From Methanoregulaceae archaeon UBA288 (GTDB lineage: Archaea; Halobacteriota; Methanomicrobia; Methanomicrobiales; Methanospirillaceae), in contig DAEF01000010.1 of NCBI GenBank assembly GCA_002495225.1, positions 1 through 27,780 on the forward strand: a DNA stretch of 27,780 bases, written 5' to 3'. The first letter of the stretch is position 1. Each line of letters begins with the position of its first letter. The position numbers and the translations under genes are program-made. Positions 6,913 to 15,481 of the stretch are shown here, piece by piece. Under the pieces are notes generated by a model. It saw nothing but the letters and a program-made list of their open reading frames with translations, was not told the origin of the DNA and ran no database searches.

Positions 6913-7740
6913 ATGAGGACCAGCGGCATCCCCGAACGCCCCCGGGTCGGGCTGGGCGGCGAGGGCGTGCTCAGGACCACCGGCCGCGAAGCCGGCGCGA
7001 CGGCCGTGATCGTCGAGGCGCTCGAGCGCGGTATCCGCTACTTCGACTCGGCCCGGGCCTACGCGGACAGCGAGCTGTACCACGGCAGGGTCTGGGGCGA
7101 ACGGCCGGCCCGCCGGGACGGGATCTTTCTGACGAGCAAGTCGGCGAGCCGGTCGTACGCGGGGGCCATTGCGGACCTGAAACTGACCCTCGCCCGGATG
7201 CAGACCGACTACCTGGACCTCTGGCAGGTCCACGACATCCGGACGCGGCCCGAACTCCGCGAGATCGAGGGGCCGAACGGGGCGCTCCAGGCCTTCCTCG
7301 AGGCGAAGGAGGCCGGGCTCGTCAGGCAGATCGGGGTCACGGGCCACCACGACCCGGCCGTGCTCGTCGAGGCCGTCGAGCGCTGGCCCGTCGACACGGT
7401 GCTTTTGCCCGTCAACCCGGTCGAGGCCGTGCTCGGGGGCTTCGTCGACCGCGTCCTTGAGACGGCCGAGGCAGCGGGCGTCGCGCCGATCGGGATGAAG
7501 GTGCTCGGCCGCGGACACTACGTCGCGCCCGACGGCGGGATCACGGCGGAGATCCTGATCCGGTACGCCCTCACCTTCACCCTCCGCATGGCGATCGTCG
7601 GCTGCGACACTACGACCGAGGTGGCGGTCCTGCTCCGGGCCGCCGCGGCCGGCCCCCTCGATCCGGCCGAGGCCGACGCCCTGGTCGAGGCCTTCCGGCC
7701 CGCGGCCCGGCGGCTCGCCTACTACCGCGGGGTGTTCTGA
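6913..7740 (+). CDS. Aldo/keto reductase family protein
   Basis: The 275-residue protein has the aldo/keto reductase TIM-barrel signature with the complete catalytic tetrad: D45 and Y50 in YFDSARAYADSE, K76 in LTSKS, and H107 in LWQVHD. The C-terminal part contains MKVLGRG and the NADP-binding region near AIVGCDTT, as in short archaeal members that lack the long C-terminal loop. It would reduce a carbonyl with NAD(P)H in the cytoplasm; the substrate is not predictable. CCTTTCTC about 28 nt before the ATG could be a weak box A or the terminator of the gene before. It ends 34 bp from the convergent GNAT gene. No ferredoxin-type C-terminal Cys cluster is seen, unlike many archaeal aldo/keto reductases. 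Confidence 0.9.
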   Translation: MRTSGIPERPRVGLGGEGVLRTTGREAGATAVIVEALERGIRYFDSARAYADSELYHGRVWGERPARRDGIFLTSKSASRSYAGAIADLKLTLARMQTDYLDLWQVHDIRTRPELREIEGPNGALQAFLEAKEAGLVRQIGVTGHHDPAVLVEAVERWPVDTVLLPVNPVEAVLGGFVDRVLETAEAAGVAPIGMKVLGRGHYVAPDGGITAEILIRYALTFTLRMAIVGCDTTTEVAVLLRAAAAGPLDPAEADALVEAFRPAARRLAYYRGVF

Positions 7741-7774
7741 CGGACGCCGCCGGCGGGGTGGACCTCCATCCTGT

Positions 7775-8212
7775 CTACGCCGGTGCCGGGTCGCGGCGCA
7801 TGGGCGAGACCCCGCAGCCCATCATCTCGCCGAAGCAGAACGCGAGCCGCTCGCGGATCGTCGGCGGCAGCCGTGCCTCGGGGACCGGCACCCAGCCGAA
7901 CGACCCGTAGAACCCGATCAGCGGGATGGTCGAGTGGAGCCAGAGCGTCTCCGAGCCGAACTCGTCGAGCACGACCTGGACGAGCCGGTGGGCGAGCCCC
8001 TCGCCCCGGTGGGTCTCCGAGACGAAGACGCCGTCGACCTCGAGCCCGTCGGGGTGGCGCCGGACGCGCGTGGTCCCGACGAGGCTCCCGTCCGAGAACG
8101 CCCCGAAGACACGGTCGATCGCCCGGTCGGTCTGCTGGCCCCGGTACTGCTCCCAGAGCCTGTCCACGTGCGAAAACTCCTCCTGCCCGAGTTCCCGAAT
8201 CGTGATCTCCAT
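7775..8212 (-). CDS. GNAT acetyltransferase, stand-alone paralog of the UspA-fused domain
   Basis: This 145-residue single-domain GNAT protein carries VFVSETHRGEGLAHRLVQ, the acetyl-CoA loop, and a FYGSFGWVPVPEARLPPT segment. It ends with EMMGCGVSPMRRDP. The same landmarks in the same order (VDAVF..RGRGYARR, FYAAFGFVPIPEADLPPT, DMEAAEVTPMRRP) appear in the C-terminal domain of the UspA fusion protein 1.4 kb away, so the two are clear paralogs. The MEITIR start was chosen over an upstream extension. A GCTTTATCC box sits 26-31 nt before the ATG, pointing to a leaderless message. The substrate is unknown. Confidence 0.87.
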   Translation of the reverse strand: MEITIRELGQEEFSHVDRLWEQYRGQQTDRAIDRVFGAFSDGSLVGTTRVRRHPDGLEVDGVFVSETHRGEGLAHRLVQVVLDEFGSETLWLHSTIPLIGFYGSFGWVPVPEARLPPTIRERLAFCFGEMMGCGVSPMRRDPAPA

Positions 8213-8295
8213 GGCTGGATCGACGGCGGGGTGCGGGATAAAGCCGCCGGTCCACCGTGACAATCTTTTTTGCGGGGGCAGTCCGATATCCGCTC
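8213..8295. promoter_or_regulatory. Divergent promoter region, GNAT and PAS kinase genes
   Basis: Minus strand: CTTTAT at 8243-8238, about 28 nt before the GNAT ATG. Plus strand: a T6 run at 8266-8271, 25-30 nt before the ATG of the kinase-like gene. Both spacings suit an archaeal TATA-type element directing leaderless transcripts. Confidence 0.4.
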
Positions 8296-9600
8296 ATGTC
8301 TGTTGGGGAGTGGCGTCGATCCCCGATACGCCCGGCCATCGTGGCGGGGTCGGCCGTCCTGACCCTGCTCACCAACCTTGCCGGCCTTCTCGCAGGGGTC
8401 ACGGTCGTATTCCCGCACCTCCTCTACGTGCCGATCGCGCTGGCCTGCTACTGGTACCCCCGCCGCGGTATCGTGATCGCGATCGGCATCGCGGCCGCCT
8501 ACGCCGTCATGGCCCTCGCCTACACGCCCACCGAGTGGATCTCGGTCCTGGCCCGGGCAATCACCCTGGTCACGATCGGAGCCCTGATTGCGTACCTCTC
8601 ACGCCGGCTCGCGGCCGAGGAGGCACGCTACCGCGGGCTCTTCGACCACTCGGTCGCAGGGATTCTGGTCGTGGACGCCGACGGCGTGGTCCGGGACACG
8701 AACCCGCGGGCGGCCGCACTCACCGGCCGTGGAACGGGCGAGCTGGCGGGGACCCCCCTCGCGGCGATCTCGGACGACCCCGGGGCCGCGACAGAGTTCC
8801 TGTCGGCGGCCGCCCGCGGACCGGTCGAGCGCGCCGAGCTCGACCTGATCCACGCCGAGCGCCGCCCGGTCCACGCCCTGGCCTCGGGTGCCCCGCTCGG
8901 CAACGGCCTGACGCTCGTGACCCTCGCGGACGTCACCGAGGAGCGCATGGCCCGGGCGGCACTCGAGGCCGCGAACCAGACCATGTCGAGCGTCGCCATG
9001 ATCCTGGATCGCGACCTGACCGGGGACGTCGCGGCCCTGGACGCCATCCTTGAACGGGGCCGGGAGACGGTCGACGACCCCGAGACGCTCGCGCTCCTCC
9101 ATCGGATCGGCGAAGGGGTGGCGGCGGTCGCTCGCCGCATCGAGATCTCGCGCCAGTTCAGGGTGCTCGGGACCCGGCCGTCGGCCTGGCAACCGGTCCA
9201 GGCCGCGATCGAGGAGGCCGGGGCCCGCCTCGACCCGGGCCCGGTCGCGGTCCACCCCTGGACCGCGCGGCTCGAGATCTACGCTGACCCCGCCCTCCCC
9301 GTCGCACTCTATCACCTCCTGCACAACGCGACCCGTCCAGAGACCGGGGCGACGGCAGTCGTGATCACGTACCGGTACGGCCCCGGCGGCTGCCAGATCA
9401 TCGTCGAGGATAACGGCCACGGGATCCCCACTGGGGAGCGGGGGACCCTCTTCTTGCCGGCGGCCGGCCGGTACGGCCGCGGGCTCTATCTCGCCCGGGA
9501 GATCCTGGGGATCACCGGCATCGAGATCACCGAGGAGGGCACGGGTTCGGGGGCCAGGTTCGTGCTCTCCGTGCCGGCCGAGGGGTGCCGCGTCCCATGA
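8296..9600 (+). CDS. Membrane PAS histidine-kinase-like protein lacking the phospho-acceptor His
   Basis: This 434-residue protein has three or four N-terminal transmembrane helices (about 12-102), a PAS domain (about 112-215; YRGLFDHSVAGILVVDADG), a kinase dimerisation region (about 220-305) and a GHKL ATPase domain (about 310-428). ATP-site residues are present: N344 in LLHNA, EDNGHGIP (D372, G374) and YGRGLYLA (G395). Aligned by eye to the usual Methanomicrobiales pattern (RHDIxNQLT), the dimerisation helix reads LDRDLTGDVAAL, with R239 where the phosphorylated His belongs. It may therefore act as a pseudokinase or as a non-phosphorylating ATPase. The ATG is preferred over a GTG 13 codons earlier because of the T6 box at -25 to -30. 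The next gene overlaps its stop by 4 bp. Confidence 0.85.
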   Translation: MSVGEWRRSPIRPAIVAGSAVLTLLTNLAGLLAGVTVVFPHLLYVPIALACYWYPRRGIVIAIGIAAAYAVMALAYTPTEWISVLARAITLVTIGALIAYLSRRLAAEEARYRGLFDHSVAGILVVDADGVVRDTNPRAAALTGRGTGELAGTPLAAISDDPGAATEFLSAAARGPVERAELDLIHAERRPVHALASGAPLGNGLTLVTLADVTEERMARAALEAANQTMSSVAMILDRDLTGDVAALDAILERGRETVDDPETLALLHRIGEGVAAVARRIEISRQFRVLGTRPSAWQPVQAAIEEAGARLDPGPVAVHPWTARLEIYADPALPVALYHLLHNATRPETGATAVVITYRYGPGGCQIIVEDNGHGIPTGERGTLFLPAAGRYGRGLYLAREILGITGIEITEEGTGSGARFVLSVPAEGCRVP

Positions 9601-10772
9601 CCTGGATGCGCGTGCTCGTCCCGACCGATCTCTCCGCCGAGAGCGAGCGCGCGGCCGACGCCTGCCTCGACCTCCCGGGCCGCCCGGTCCTGCTGCTGGT
9701 CCACGTCGGCGATCCATCCCCGGTACTCGAGGCCGAGGCCGACCGGCTCCGTGCTCTCGGTGCCACGGTCGAGGTCCGGACCGTCGCCCGCGGCGAGCGG
9801 ACGGTCGCGAACGCCCTCATCGATACGGCCAGGGACGAGACGGCAGACCTCGTCGTCATCGGGGCACGGGGGCGCGGGCGGGCCCTGGACCGGCTCCTGG
9901 GATCGGTCTCCGAGGCCGTGCTCCGGGGCGCGGAGATCGACGTGCTCCTTGTCCGCGGACGCTGCGGGAGCCCGCTCTTTGCCCGGGTGCTCGTGCCGAC
10001 CGACCTCTCGCCCCCCTCGGTCGAGGCCGCCGAACGACTCTCGGCCACGGGTGCGGTCGGCGAGGGGATACTGCTCCACGTCGGCCCCGATCCTGACGGA
10101 CTCGCGGCGATCGCGGCCGGTCTCGGCTGGCGGGCGCTGAACCGCACGGGCCCGGTCGTCGCCGGGGTGATCGGGACCGCGCTCGAGGAGGGGGCGACGG
10201 CGATCGCCCTCTGCCGCGTCGGCGGCGCGGACGCGGTCGCGGGCATCCCGCTCGGCCCCGTCGCGGAGGGCGTGGCGCTCGCGGCTCCCTGCCCGGTCCT
10301 GCTCGCGTACCCCCGCGCGTTCCTCACGCTCGCGGTCCGGGAGCTCGGTTCGGCCGAGTTCCCCCTCGCCGACGAGGTCTGGCGCGACTACCACGAGACC
10401 CGCGGGGACCCGGCCGTCGACCGGGTCTTCGCCCTCCTCGTGGACGACACCGTCGGCGCACTCGCCCGGTGCCGGCGTCACCAGGACGGCTACGAGGTCG
10501 ATGCCGTCTTCACGCCTCCCCCGCTCCGGGGCCGGGGATACGCCCGCCGGGTCGTGGCCGGCCTGGTCGAGGCCTGCCACAATGAGGACCTCTTCATGTA
10601 CGCGGTCGCGGGGCTCGAGCCGTTCTACGCCGCCTTCGGTTTCGTGCCGATCCCCGAGGCCGATCTCCCGCCGACGGTCCGCGAACGGTACACCTGGGCC
10701 GCCGGGGATATGGAAGCGGCCGAGGTCACGCCCATGCGCCGGCCCGCCGGCTGGTACGGGAGGAGCGGTTGA
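9597..10772 (+). CDS. UspA-UspA-GNAT fusion protein
   Basis: The 391-residue protein begins with a universal stress protein domain (about 1-125; WMRVLVPTDLS, and the ATP-loop GARGRGRALDRLLGS). A second, more degenerate UspA domain follows (about 130-240; ARVLVPTDLSPPSVEAAE, ending SPCPVLLAY-like), then a GNAT domain (about 243-391; FTPPPLRGRGYARR). UspA proteins bind ATP or AMP and respond to stress; a fused acetyltransferase suggests nucleotide-gated acetylation, which is an inference. The ATG overlaps the stop of the kinase-like gene (ATGA), so translation is coupled and the pair probably works together. A GTG 12 nt upstream is the only other start. The GNAT part is paralogous to the stand-alone acetyltransferase upstream. 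Confidence 0.88.
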   Translation: MTWMRVLVPTDLSAESERAADACLDLPGRPVLLLVHVGDPSPVLEAEADRLRALGATVEVRTVARGERTVANALIDTARDETADLVVIGARGRGRALDRLLGSVSEAVLRGAEIDVLLVRGRCGSPLFARVLVPTDLSPPSVEAAERLSATGAVGEGILLHVGPDPDGLAAIAAGLGWRALNRTGPVVAGVIGTALEEGATAIALCRVGGADAVAGIPLGPVAEGVALAAPCPVLLAYPRAFLTLAVRELGSAEFPLADEVWRDYHETRGDPAVDRVFALLVDDTVGALARCRRHQDGYEVDAVFTPPPLRGRGYARRVVAGLVEACHNEDLFMYAVAGLEPFYAAFGFVPIPEADLPPTVRERYTWAAGDMEAAEVTPMRRPAGWYGRSG

Positions 10773-10817
10773 CCGGACCCGCGGTCTCATCAGGTCGCGG
10801 GTCCAACGCCTGTGACG

Positions 10818-11561
10818 ATGGCCGACGTCAGCTACGTCCTCCCCGACACCCTCTCCGGCGAGCCCGCCGAGCGGGAGGCCTTCGCCCGCCGCTGCGGCTG
10901 CGACCTCGTGGAGGTCGCCCCCGGCGCCGCGCCGCCGCCGGCCATGCCCTGGGCGCTCAGGGCGGCCTCGACCGACGAGGACGGCCGGGACCGGCCGCGC
11001 TGGCACGACCGGGCCTGGACCGCCGCGTTCGTGGCCGCGGTCCTCGGGGCCGGCGATCCCGCCCTGGCCGCCGTCGTGATCGAGCCCGGGGACGAGTGGA
11101 GCCGGCCCGCCGACCTGGTCCGGGCGATCGCCGCGGTCCGCGACGGCCTCCACGCCCGGTTCGGCGGGGCCCCGGCCGTCCTGGTGGCCAACCGCGCCGG
11201 GCAGTCCCTTTCCGACGGCGCCACGCTCGCCGGGTTCTGGGACCACCTCTGCCGCCGCGCCCCGGCGCTCGCACCCCACGCCGGCATCGCCCTCGACACG
11301 CCCGAGTTCTACGCCGCGACGAGAACGCGCATGACGGCCGAGCTCGCGCTCGTCCCGCCCGACGCGCTCCGCTACGTCCGGCTCCACACGCGGGGGGGGA
11401 GGCCTGACCTCAACGACCCGCTTCCCTGGCGGGCCGTCTTCGGCCTGGTCCGCCGGGCATCCGGGCCGGTCCTGCTCGCGCCGGCCGTGAACGATTCCAC
11501 AGCGCTCGAGCCGGCCATCCTCTTCTGCATGGTCTCGCTCCAGGGTCGGGCCTTCACCTGA
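10818..11561 (+). CDS. Sugar-isomerase/AP-endonuclease-2-like TIM-barrel protein
   Basis: This 247-residue protein resembles xylose isomerase-like/endonuclease IV-fold TIM barrels by overall plan. It has an N-terminal strand VSYVLPD, a middle AVVIEPGDEWSR, AVLVANRAGQS, HAGIALDTPEF and RYVRLHTRGGRPD, near the positions where such barrels carry metal-binding Glu, Asp and His. I cannot name a reaction. The true family has metal ligands that are only partly recognisable here, so it could be a degenerate or divergent member. The ATG is preferred; a GTG two codons earlier is possible. It follows the UspA fusion by 45 bp on the same strand and may be the last gene of that operon. ATCCTTTTTCCC downstream may end the transcript. 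Confidence 0.55.
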   Translation: MADVSYVLPDTLSGEPAEREAFARRCGCDLVEVAPGAAPPPAMPWALRAASTDEDGRDRPRWHDRAWTAAFVAAVLGAGDPALAAVVIEPGDEWSRPADLVRAIAAVRDGLHARFGGAPAVLVANRAGQSLSDGATLAGFWDHLCRRAPALAPHAGIALDTPEFYAATRTRMTAELALVPPDALRYVRLHTRGGRPDLNDPLPWRAVFGLVRRASGPVLLAPAVNDSTALEPAILFCMVSLQGRAFT

Positions 11562-11582
11562 ACGAGCCGCACCGTTTCGGAT

Positions 11583-11592
11583 CCTTTTTCCC
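11583..11592 (+). promoter_or_regulatory. T-rich element: terminator of the preceding gene or box A of the helicase gene
   Basis: The T5 run at 11585-11589 lies 26-30 nt before the ATG of the helicase and about 25 nt after the stop of the gene before. Either role, or both, fits archaeal signals. Confidence 0.35.
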
Positions 11593-11614
11593 GGCCTGCG
11601 CAGAATCATCACGT

Positions 11615-14600
11615 ATGCTTCTGGACCCGCGGCAAACCGAGGCCGTGGAGACGGACGGCATCCAGCTGATCCAGGCCGGCCCGGGGTCGGGCAAGACCCG
11701 CGTCATCATCGAGAAGATCGCCCGCCTTCTCGAGGAAGGTGTCGATCCCGACGCGATCCTCGCGCTCACCTACTCGGAGAAGGCGGCGCAGGAGATGGTT
11801 GATCGATGCGCCGAACGGACCGGCAGGACCGGGATAGCAGTCCATACCTTCCACTCCTTCTGCCTCCAGGTCATCCGCGATCATGTCCTCGAGTCCGGCA
11901 TCGCCACGACCGCGGGGGTCATCTCGAAGCCGAACCAGCTCGCCTGGGGCCTCCGGAACATCGACGCCTTCGGGCTCACGACGATCGCCGTCGGCAACAA
12001 CGCGGCCGCCGTGATCGAGGCAGTCCTCGAGGGGATCAGCGCGTTCCGCGATGAGGCCATCGGGTCCGACGAGCTCGCCCGGTACCTCGAGGAGGCGCCC
12101 GACGACGAGCCCGCCGGGCGGCTCCGCGACCTCCTCGCGGTCTACCGTGCGTACGAGCAGTACAAGCGGGCCGAGCATCTGATCGACTACCCGGACATGG
12201 TCCACGAGGCCGTCCGGCTGCTCGAGCGGAAGCCGGGGATCCGCGACGAGTACCGCCGGCAGTACTCCCACGTCCTGGTCGACGAGTTCCAGGACACGAA
12301 CTGGGTCCAGCTCCGCCTGATCAAGCTTCTGGCCGGCGACCACCTCTGCGTCGTCGGCGACGACGACCAGACCATCTACCGGTTCCGCGGCGCGTACCTC
12401 ACCAACCTCGACGACGTCAAGCGGACCTGGCCGGACTGCCGCGAGACCCTCCTCGACCGCAACTACCGCTCCACCTCGACCATCCTCGCCCTCGCCCTTC
12501 GGCTTATGCAGTCCGCGCCGAACCGGACGCCGAAAGCGATCACGACCGCGAACCCCGGGGGCGAGCCCGTCGTCCTCGCCCGCTGCGCGAACGAGGAGGC
12601 CCAGGTCGCGTTCGTCCGCGACGAGATCGCCGCCCTGCTCGAGACCGGGTTCCTGCCCCGGCGGGAATCGGTACCGCGGCGGTTCCGCCACGGGGACATC
12701 GCGGTCCTCTGCCGAAAAAGGGAGCAGGGCATGGCTCTCGCGCAGGCCCTCGCCCAGCACAAAATCCCCTGCACCTATCGCGGTGAGGTCGACCTCTTCC
12801 GCCTCCCCGAGACGCGGGGCGTCCTGGCCTGGCTCCGGGCCGTAAACAACCCCTGTGCGGCCGGCGCCTCCCTGCACCGGCTCATGCGGGCCGCCGGGAT
12901 CCCCGAGCCCGCGGTCCAGCACCTGCATGCGGGGGCCCGGCGGTACGCGGACCCCGCCCTCGAGGACGACGGTGTCTGGGCGGCCATGCTCAGGGCGGCC
13001 GCCCTCGTGCCGAACGAGGCCCCGCTCGTTGCCGAACTCGTCGGAGCCCTCGGGCGGCTCATCGCGGAGAAGGAGACGACGCCCCTGCCCGCGCTCGTCC
13101 ACACGGTCCTCGTCCGCGGCGCCGGGCTGTACCGGCGCGCCCTCGGCAGGGGCGACACCCGGTCCGTGGCCGCGCTCAACGCCTTCTACCGGATCGCGGT
13201 CGAGTACGCCGCGGCCACGCGCGAGGCCGGGCTTTCGGACTTTCTCGAGCACCTCCAGGTCCTGGCCGGATTCCCGGTCGAGGTGGAGACCGGGTCGGGC
13301 GAGGACACTGTCCAGGTGATGACCGTGCACAAGTCCAAGGGGACCGAGTTCCCGGCCGTCTTCGTCGTCGACCTCTCGTCCGGGCACTTCCCGCTCAGTT
13401 ACCAGGAGAAGCGGTTCGCGGTCCCGGCCGAGCTCGCACGAAGCCTCCGGAGGGATGACGACGAGCGGGCCCTCTTTCTCCAGGAGGAGCGGCGGCTCCT
13501 CTACGTCGCGATGACCCGTGCCGAGGAGCGGCTGTACCTGACCCGGGTCGTGCGGCACGGGCGGAACCGGAACGAGACCAGGCCGTCGGTCTTTCTCCGG
13601 GAACTCGGGGTCGACGAGAACCCGCTGGTCCGGGCCGTCGAGGTGGACGCCCCCGTCGCCGCCGGCCCCGTCGCGGGCGAGCCCCGGGACACGCTCGAGG
13701 CGCTCCGCGAGGCCGGGATCGAACAACTCGCCCGCGCCGCGGCGGAATCCCGGCACACGGCCGCGTTCGCCCACCTGGTCGCGCTCGAGCGGCTCCGGAT
13801 CGCGGCCGGGGGCGGCAACGCGTCGGCCTTCGACCCGGCCTCGTTCCTGGCCGGCGCCTGGCCGATGGCGGAGGTCGCGCTCCCCAACTCCGCGCGCCGT
13901 CCCCCCGACATCCCGGAGGGGTTCGCCTTCTCCGCCTCGTCCCTCGGGTGCTACGCCGACTGTCCCCTGCGGTTCAAGTTCGAGCACCTGCACGGCGTCC
14001 CGGCTTCGCCGGGGACCCGGGCCGGCCTCGGCTCCTCGGTGCACGCGGCGATCGAGGCGCTCTCGAAGGACCTCCTCCGGGGGGTCGAGCGGGACCGAAA
14101 CGAGGCCGTCGCGGTCCTGGAGGGGTGCTGGCAGTCGTCGGCGTACGCCTCGGAGCGGCACGCGGCCGAGGACTGGCAGATGGCCGTTGCCCTCCTCGAC
14201 ACCTACCTTGCCTGGCAGGCTGCGAACCGGAACGAGATCGTCGACGTGGAACGGCGGTTCTCGTTTCCGTACGAAAACCGGCCGGTCCGGGGGTCGATCG
14301 ACCGCATCGAGCGGCGACCCGACGGCCGGCTGGTCGTGGTCGACTTCAAGACGGGCGCCCTCTGGTCCGCCCCCACGATCGGGACCGTGCAGACCGAGGT
14401 CCAGCTGAACCTCTACGCCCTCGCGGTCGCCGAGGAGTTCGGCGCGTTCCCGGCCGAGGCAGCGTACCTCTACCTGCGCGAGCCGCGCTATATCCCGTAT
14501 CGTCCGACCGGTCCGTCCATGGGGGCGTTCCTGGAACGTCTCACTGGACTCGTGAACGGCGTGCTCGCGGCCGAGTTCCCGGCCCGGCCGTCGCGTGCAT

Positions 14601-14650
14601 CGTGCCGCTCGTGCGCCTACCGCGAGCTCTGCGCGGACGAGACGGCGTAA
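11615..14650 (+). CDS. UvrD/PcrA-type helicase fused to Fe-S PD-(D/E)XK nuclease
   Basis: The 1011-residue protein is a superfamily 1A DNA helicase with a C-terminal RecB-type nuclease. Helicase motifs in order: Q-motif LDPRQTEAV, Walker A AGPGSGKT (K27), motif Ia ALTYSEKAA, Walker B VDEFQDT (D223, E224), motif III VVGDDDQTIYRFRGA, motif IV LDRNYRST, motif V VMTVHKSKGTEF and motif VI RRLLYVAMTRAEERL. From about 770 a nuclease follows: GSSVHAAIEAL, GSIDRI, VVDFKTG and QLNLYALA. C779 or C783 with C997, C1000 and C1006 (CxxCx5C) matches the AddB-type [4Fe-4S] staple. It should unwind and degrade DNA ends in repair. A single-chain helicase-nuclease is about the size of AddA or AddB, with no partner gene visible nearby. 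The ATG was chosen at the Q-motif. Confidence 0.92.
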   Translation: MLLDPRQTEAVETDGIQLIQAGPGSGKTRVIIEKIARLLEEGVDPDAILALTYSEKAAQEMVDRCAERTGRTGIAVHTFHSFCLQVIRDHVLESGIATTAGVISKPNQLAWGLRNIDAFGLTTIAVGNNAAAVIEAVLEGISAFRDEAIGSDELARYLEEAPDDEPAGRLRDLLAVYRAYEQYKRAEHLIDYPDMVHEAVRLLERKPGIRDEYRRQYSHVLVDEFQDTNWVQLRLIKLLAGDHLCVVGDDDQTIYRFRGAYLTNLDDVKRTWPDCRETLLDRNYRSTSTILALALRLMQSAPNRTPKAITTANPGGEPVVLARCANEEAQVAFVRDEIAALLETGFLPRRESVPRRFRHGDIAVLCRKREQGMALAQALAQHKIPCTYRGEVDLFRLPETRGVLAWLRAVNNPCAAGASLHRLMRAAGIPEPAVQHLHAGARRYADPALEDDGVWAAMLRAAALVPNEAPLVAELVGALGRLIAEKETTPLPALVHTVLVRGAGLYRRALGRGDTRSVAALNAFYRIAVEYAAATREAGLSDFLEHLQVLAGFPVEVETGSGEDTVQVMTVHKSKGTEFPAVFVVDLSSGHFPLSYQEKRFAVPAELARSLRRDDDERALFLQEERRLLYVAMTRAEERLYLTRVVRHGRNRNETRPSVFLRELGVDENPLVRAVEVDAPVAAGPVAGEPRDTLEALREAGIEQLARAAAESRHTAAFAHLVALERLRIAAGGGNASAFDPASFLAGAWPMAEVALPNSARRPPDIPEGFAFSASSLGCYADCPLRFKFEHLHGVPASPGTRAGLGSSVHAAIEALSKDLLRGVERDRNEAVAVLEGCWQSSAYASERHAAEDWQMAVALLDTYLAWQAANRNEIVDVERRFSFPYENRPVRGSIDRIERRPDGRLVVVDFKTGALWSAPTIGTVQTEVQLNLYALAVAEEFGAFPAEAAYLYLREPRYIPYRPTGPSMGAFLERLTGLVNGVLAAEFPARPSRASCRSCAYRELCADETA

Positions 14651-14949
14651 CCGCCCCGCCCCGTCTCGTGGCCATGGGCCCGCGTCACCTCGAGCACGCG
14701 CGGAACACCCTGCCCGGGAGTGGTGCCGGTCGAGCCGGCGGATGGTCGATTTCGCGCCTGAGGCACTCGGCGCGACAGGCCAGGAGACCCCGGTCGACAG
14801 TCCGGTAAGAGCCGGCGCAGAGAGGCCCCGTCTCCCCCCTGGGAGCGACCGACGGGGTGGCGCACCCATAGCCGCGCTGAACATGAGAATGGTGTCGACA
14901 GCCAGGGGGTCACGGGCCGATGCCCGACGGCCCGGAACGTGATCCGTTC
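14651..14949. other. Non-coding gap between helicase and methyltransferase remnant
   Basis: About 300 bp of GC-rich sequence. No recognisable gene on either strand. The minus strand continues the frame of the methyltransferase remnant but loses all resemblance to that family near 14950, as if the true 3' end had been replaced. A TTTTAATCC patch at 14955-14963 is just beyond its right edge. Confidence 0.4.
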
Positions 14950-15443
14950 CTCGGTTTTAATCCTCCCGCACGCGACCGCGGCGTCCAGGAACGGACCGAG
15001 GTTCATGGCCTTCAGCACGGTCGAAAGGTCGTGGAGCACGACCGTGGCGGGTTCGACCCGGACGTCCTGGAGCCCGGCCCCGCGGAGGTGCCGGCCGAGC
15101 TTCCGGTCGGTCCACCCGTGGGGGAAGCCGGCGGCGCACTGGTCTGCGAGGCGGCGGACCACGTCCGGGTCGCTCGGGTCGAGGGCAAGGGTGCCCCAGT
15201 CGGGTTCGACCGCGAGCACATGCCCGCCCGGGCCGACCCGTTCGGCAAACGGCAGGCGTCGAACCCGAGCCCCGAGCCGGCGTCGAGCACGCGCATGCCC
15301 GGTGCGAGCCCGAGGGTCTCGAGGCTCCGGGCCTTCAATGCCTGCACCCAGGAGAGGTCGTTGACGTCCCGGAGGTAGGCGACCAGCTCGTCGGCCGAAC
15401 CCGAGCCGTCGACGTCACCGAACCCGCCGGAGATCTCCGTCAT
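14950..15443 (-). pseudogene. Broken class I SAM-dependent methyltransferase
   Basis: The N-terminal frame begins at an ATG (MTEISGGFGDV) and reaches SAM motif I, APGMRVLDAGSGLGFDACR. It then changes frame near 15235-15255. The other frame resumes with RVGPGGHVLAVEPDWGTL and continues through GFPHGWTDRKLGRHLRGAGL. In intact relatives of the UbiE/arsenite methyltransferase type, the PDWGTL segment comes after motif IV, some 80 or more residues after motif I. Here motifs II to IV are absent, so the junction is an internal deletion as well as a frameshift. The C-terminus also loses resemblance after ACGRIKTEE. No intact SAM pocket remains. It is a decayed gene or, less likely, an assembly error. 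Confidence 0.75.
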
Positions 15444-15481
15444 CCCGTACCGGTCGTTTTCGGAGCGGGAAAAGGTTCGGC

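Noticed and set aside
11609..14884. Very long open frame antisense to the helicase
   Set aside because: High GC removes stops from the opposite strand. The translation is low-complexity Arg/Gly/Glu-rich with no domain, while the plus strand has every helicase motif.
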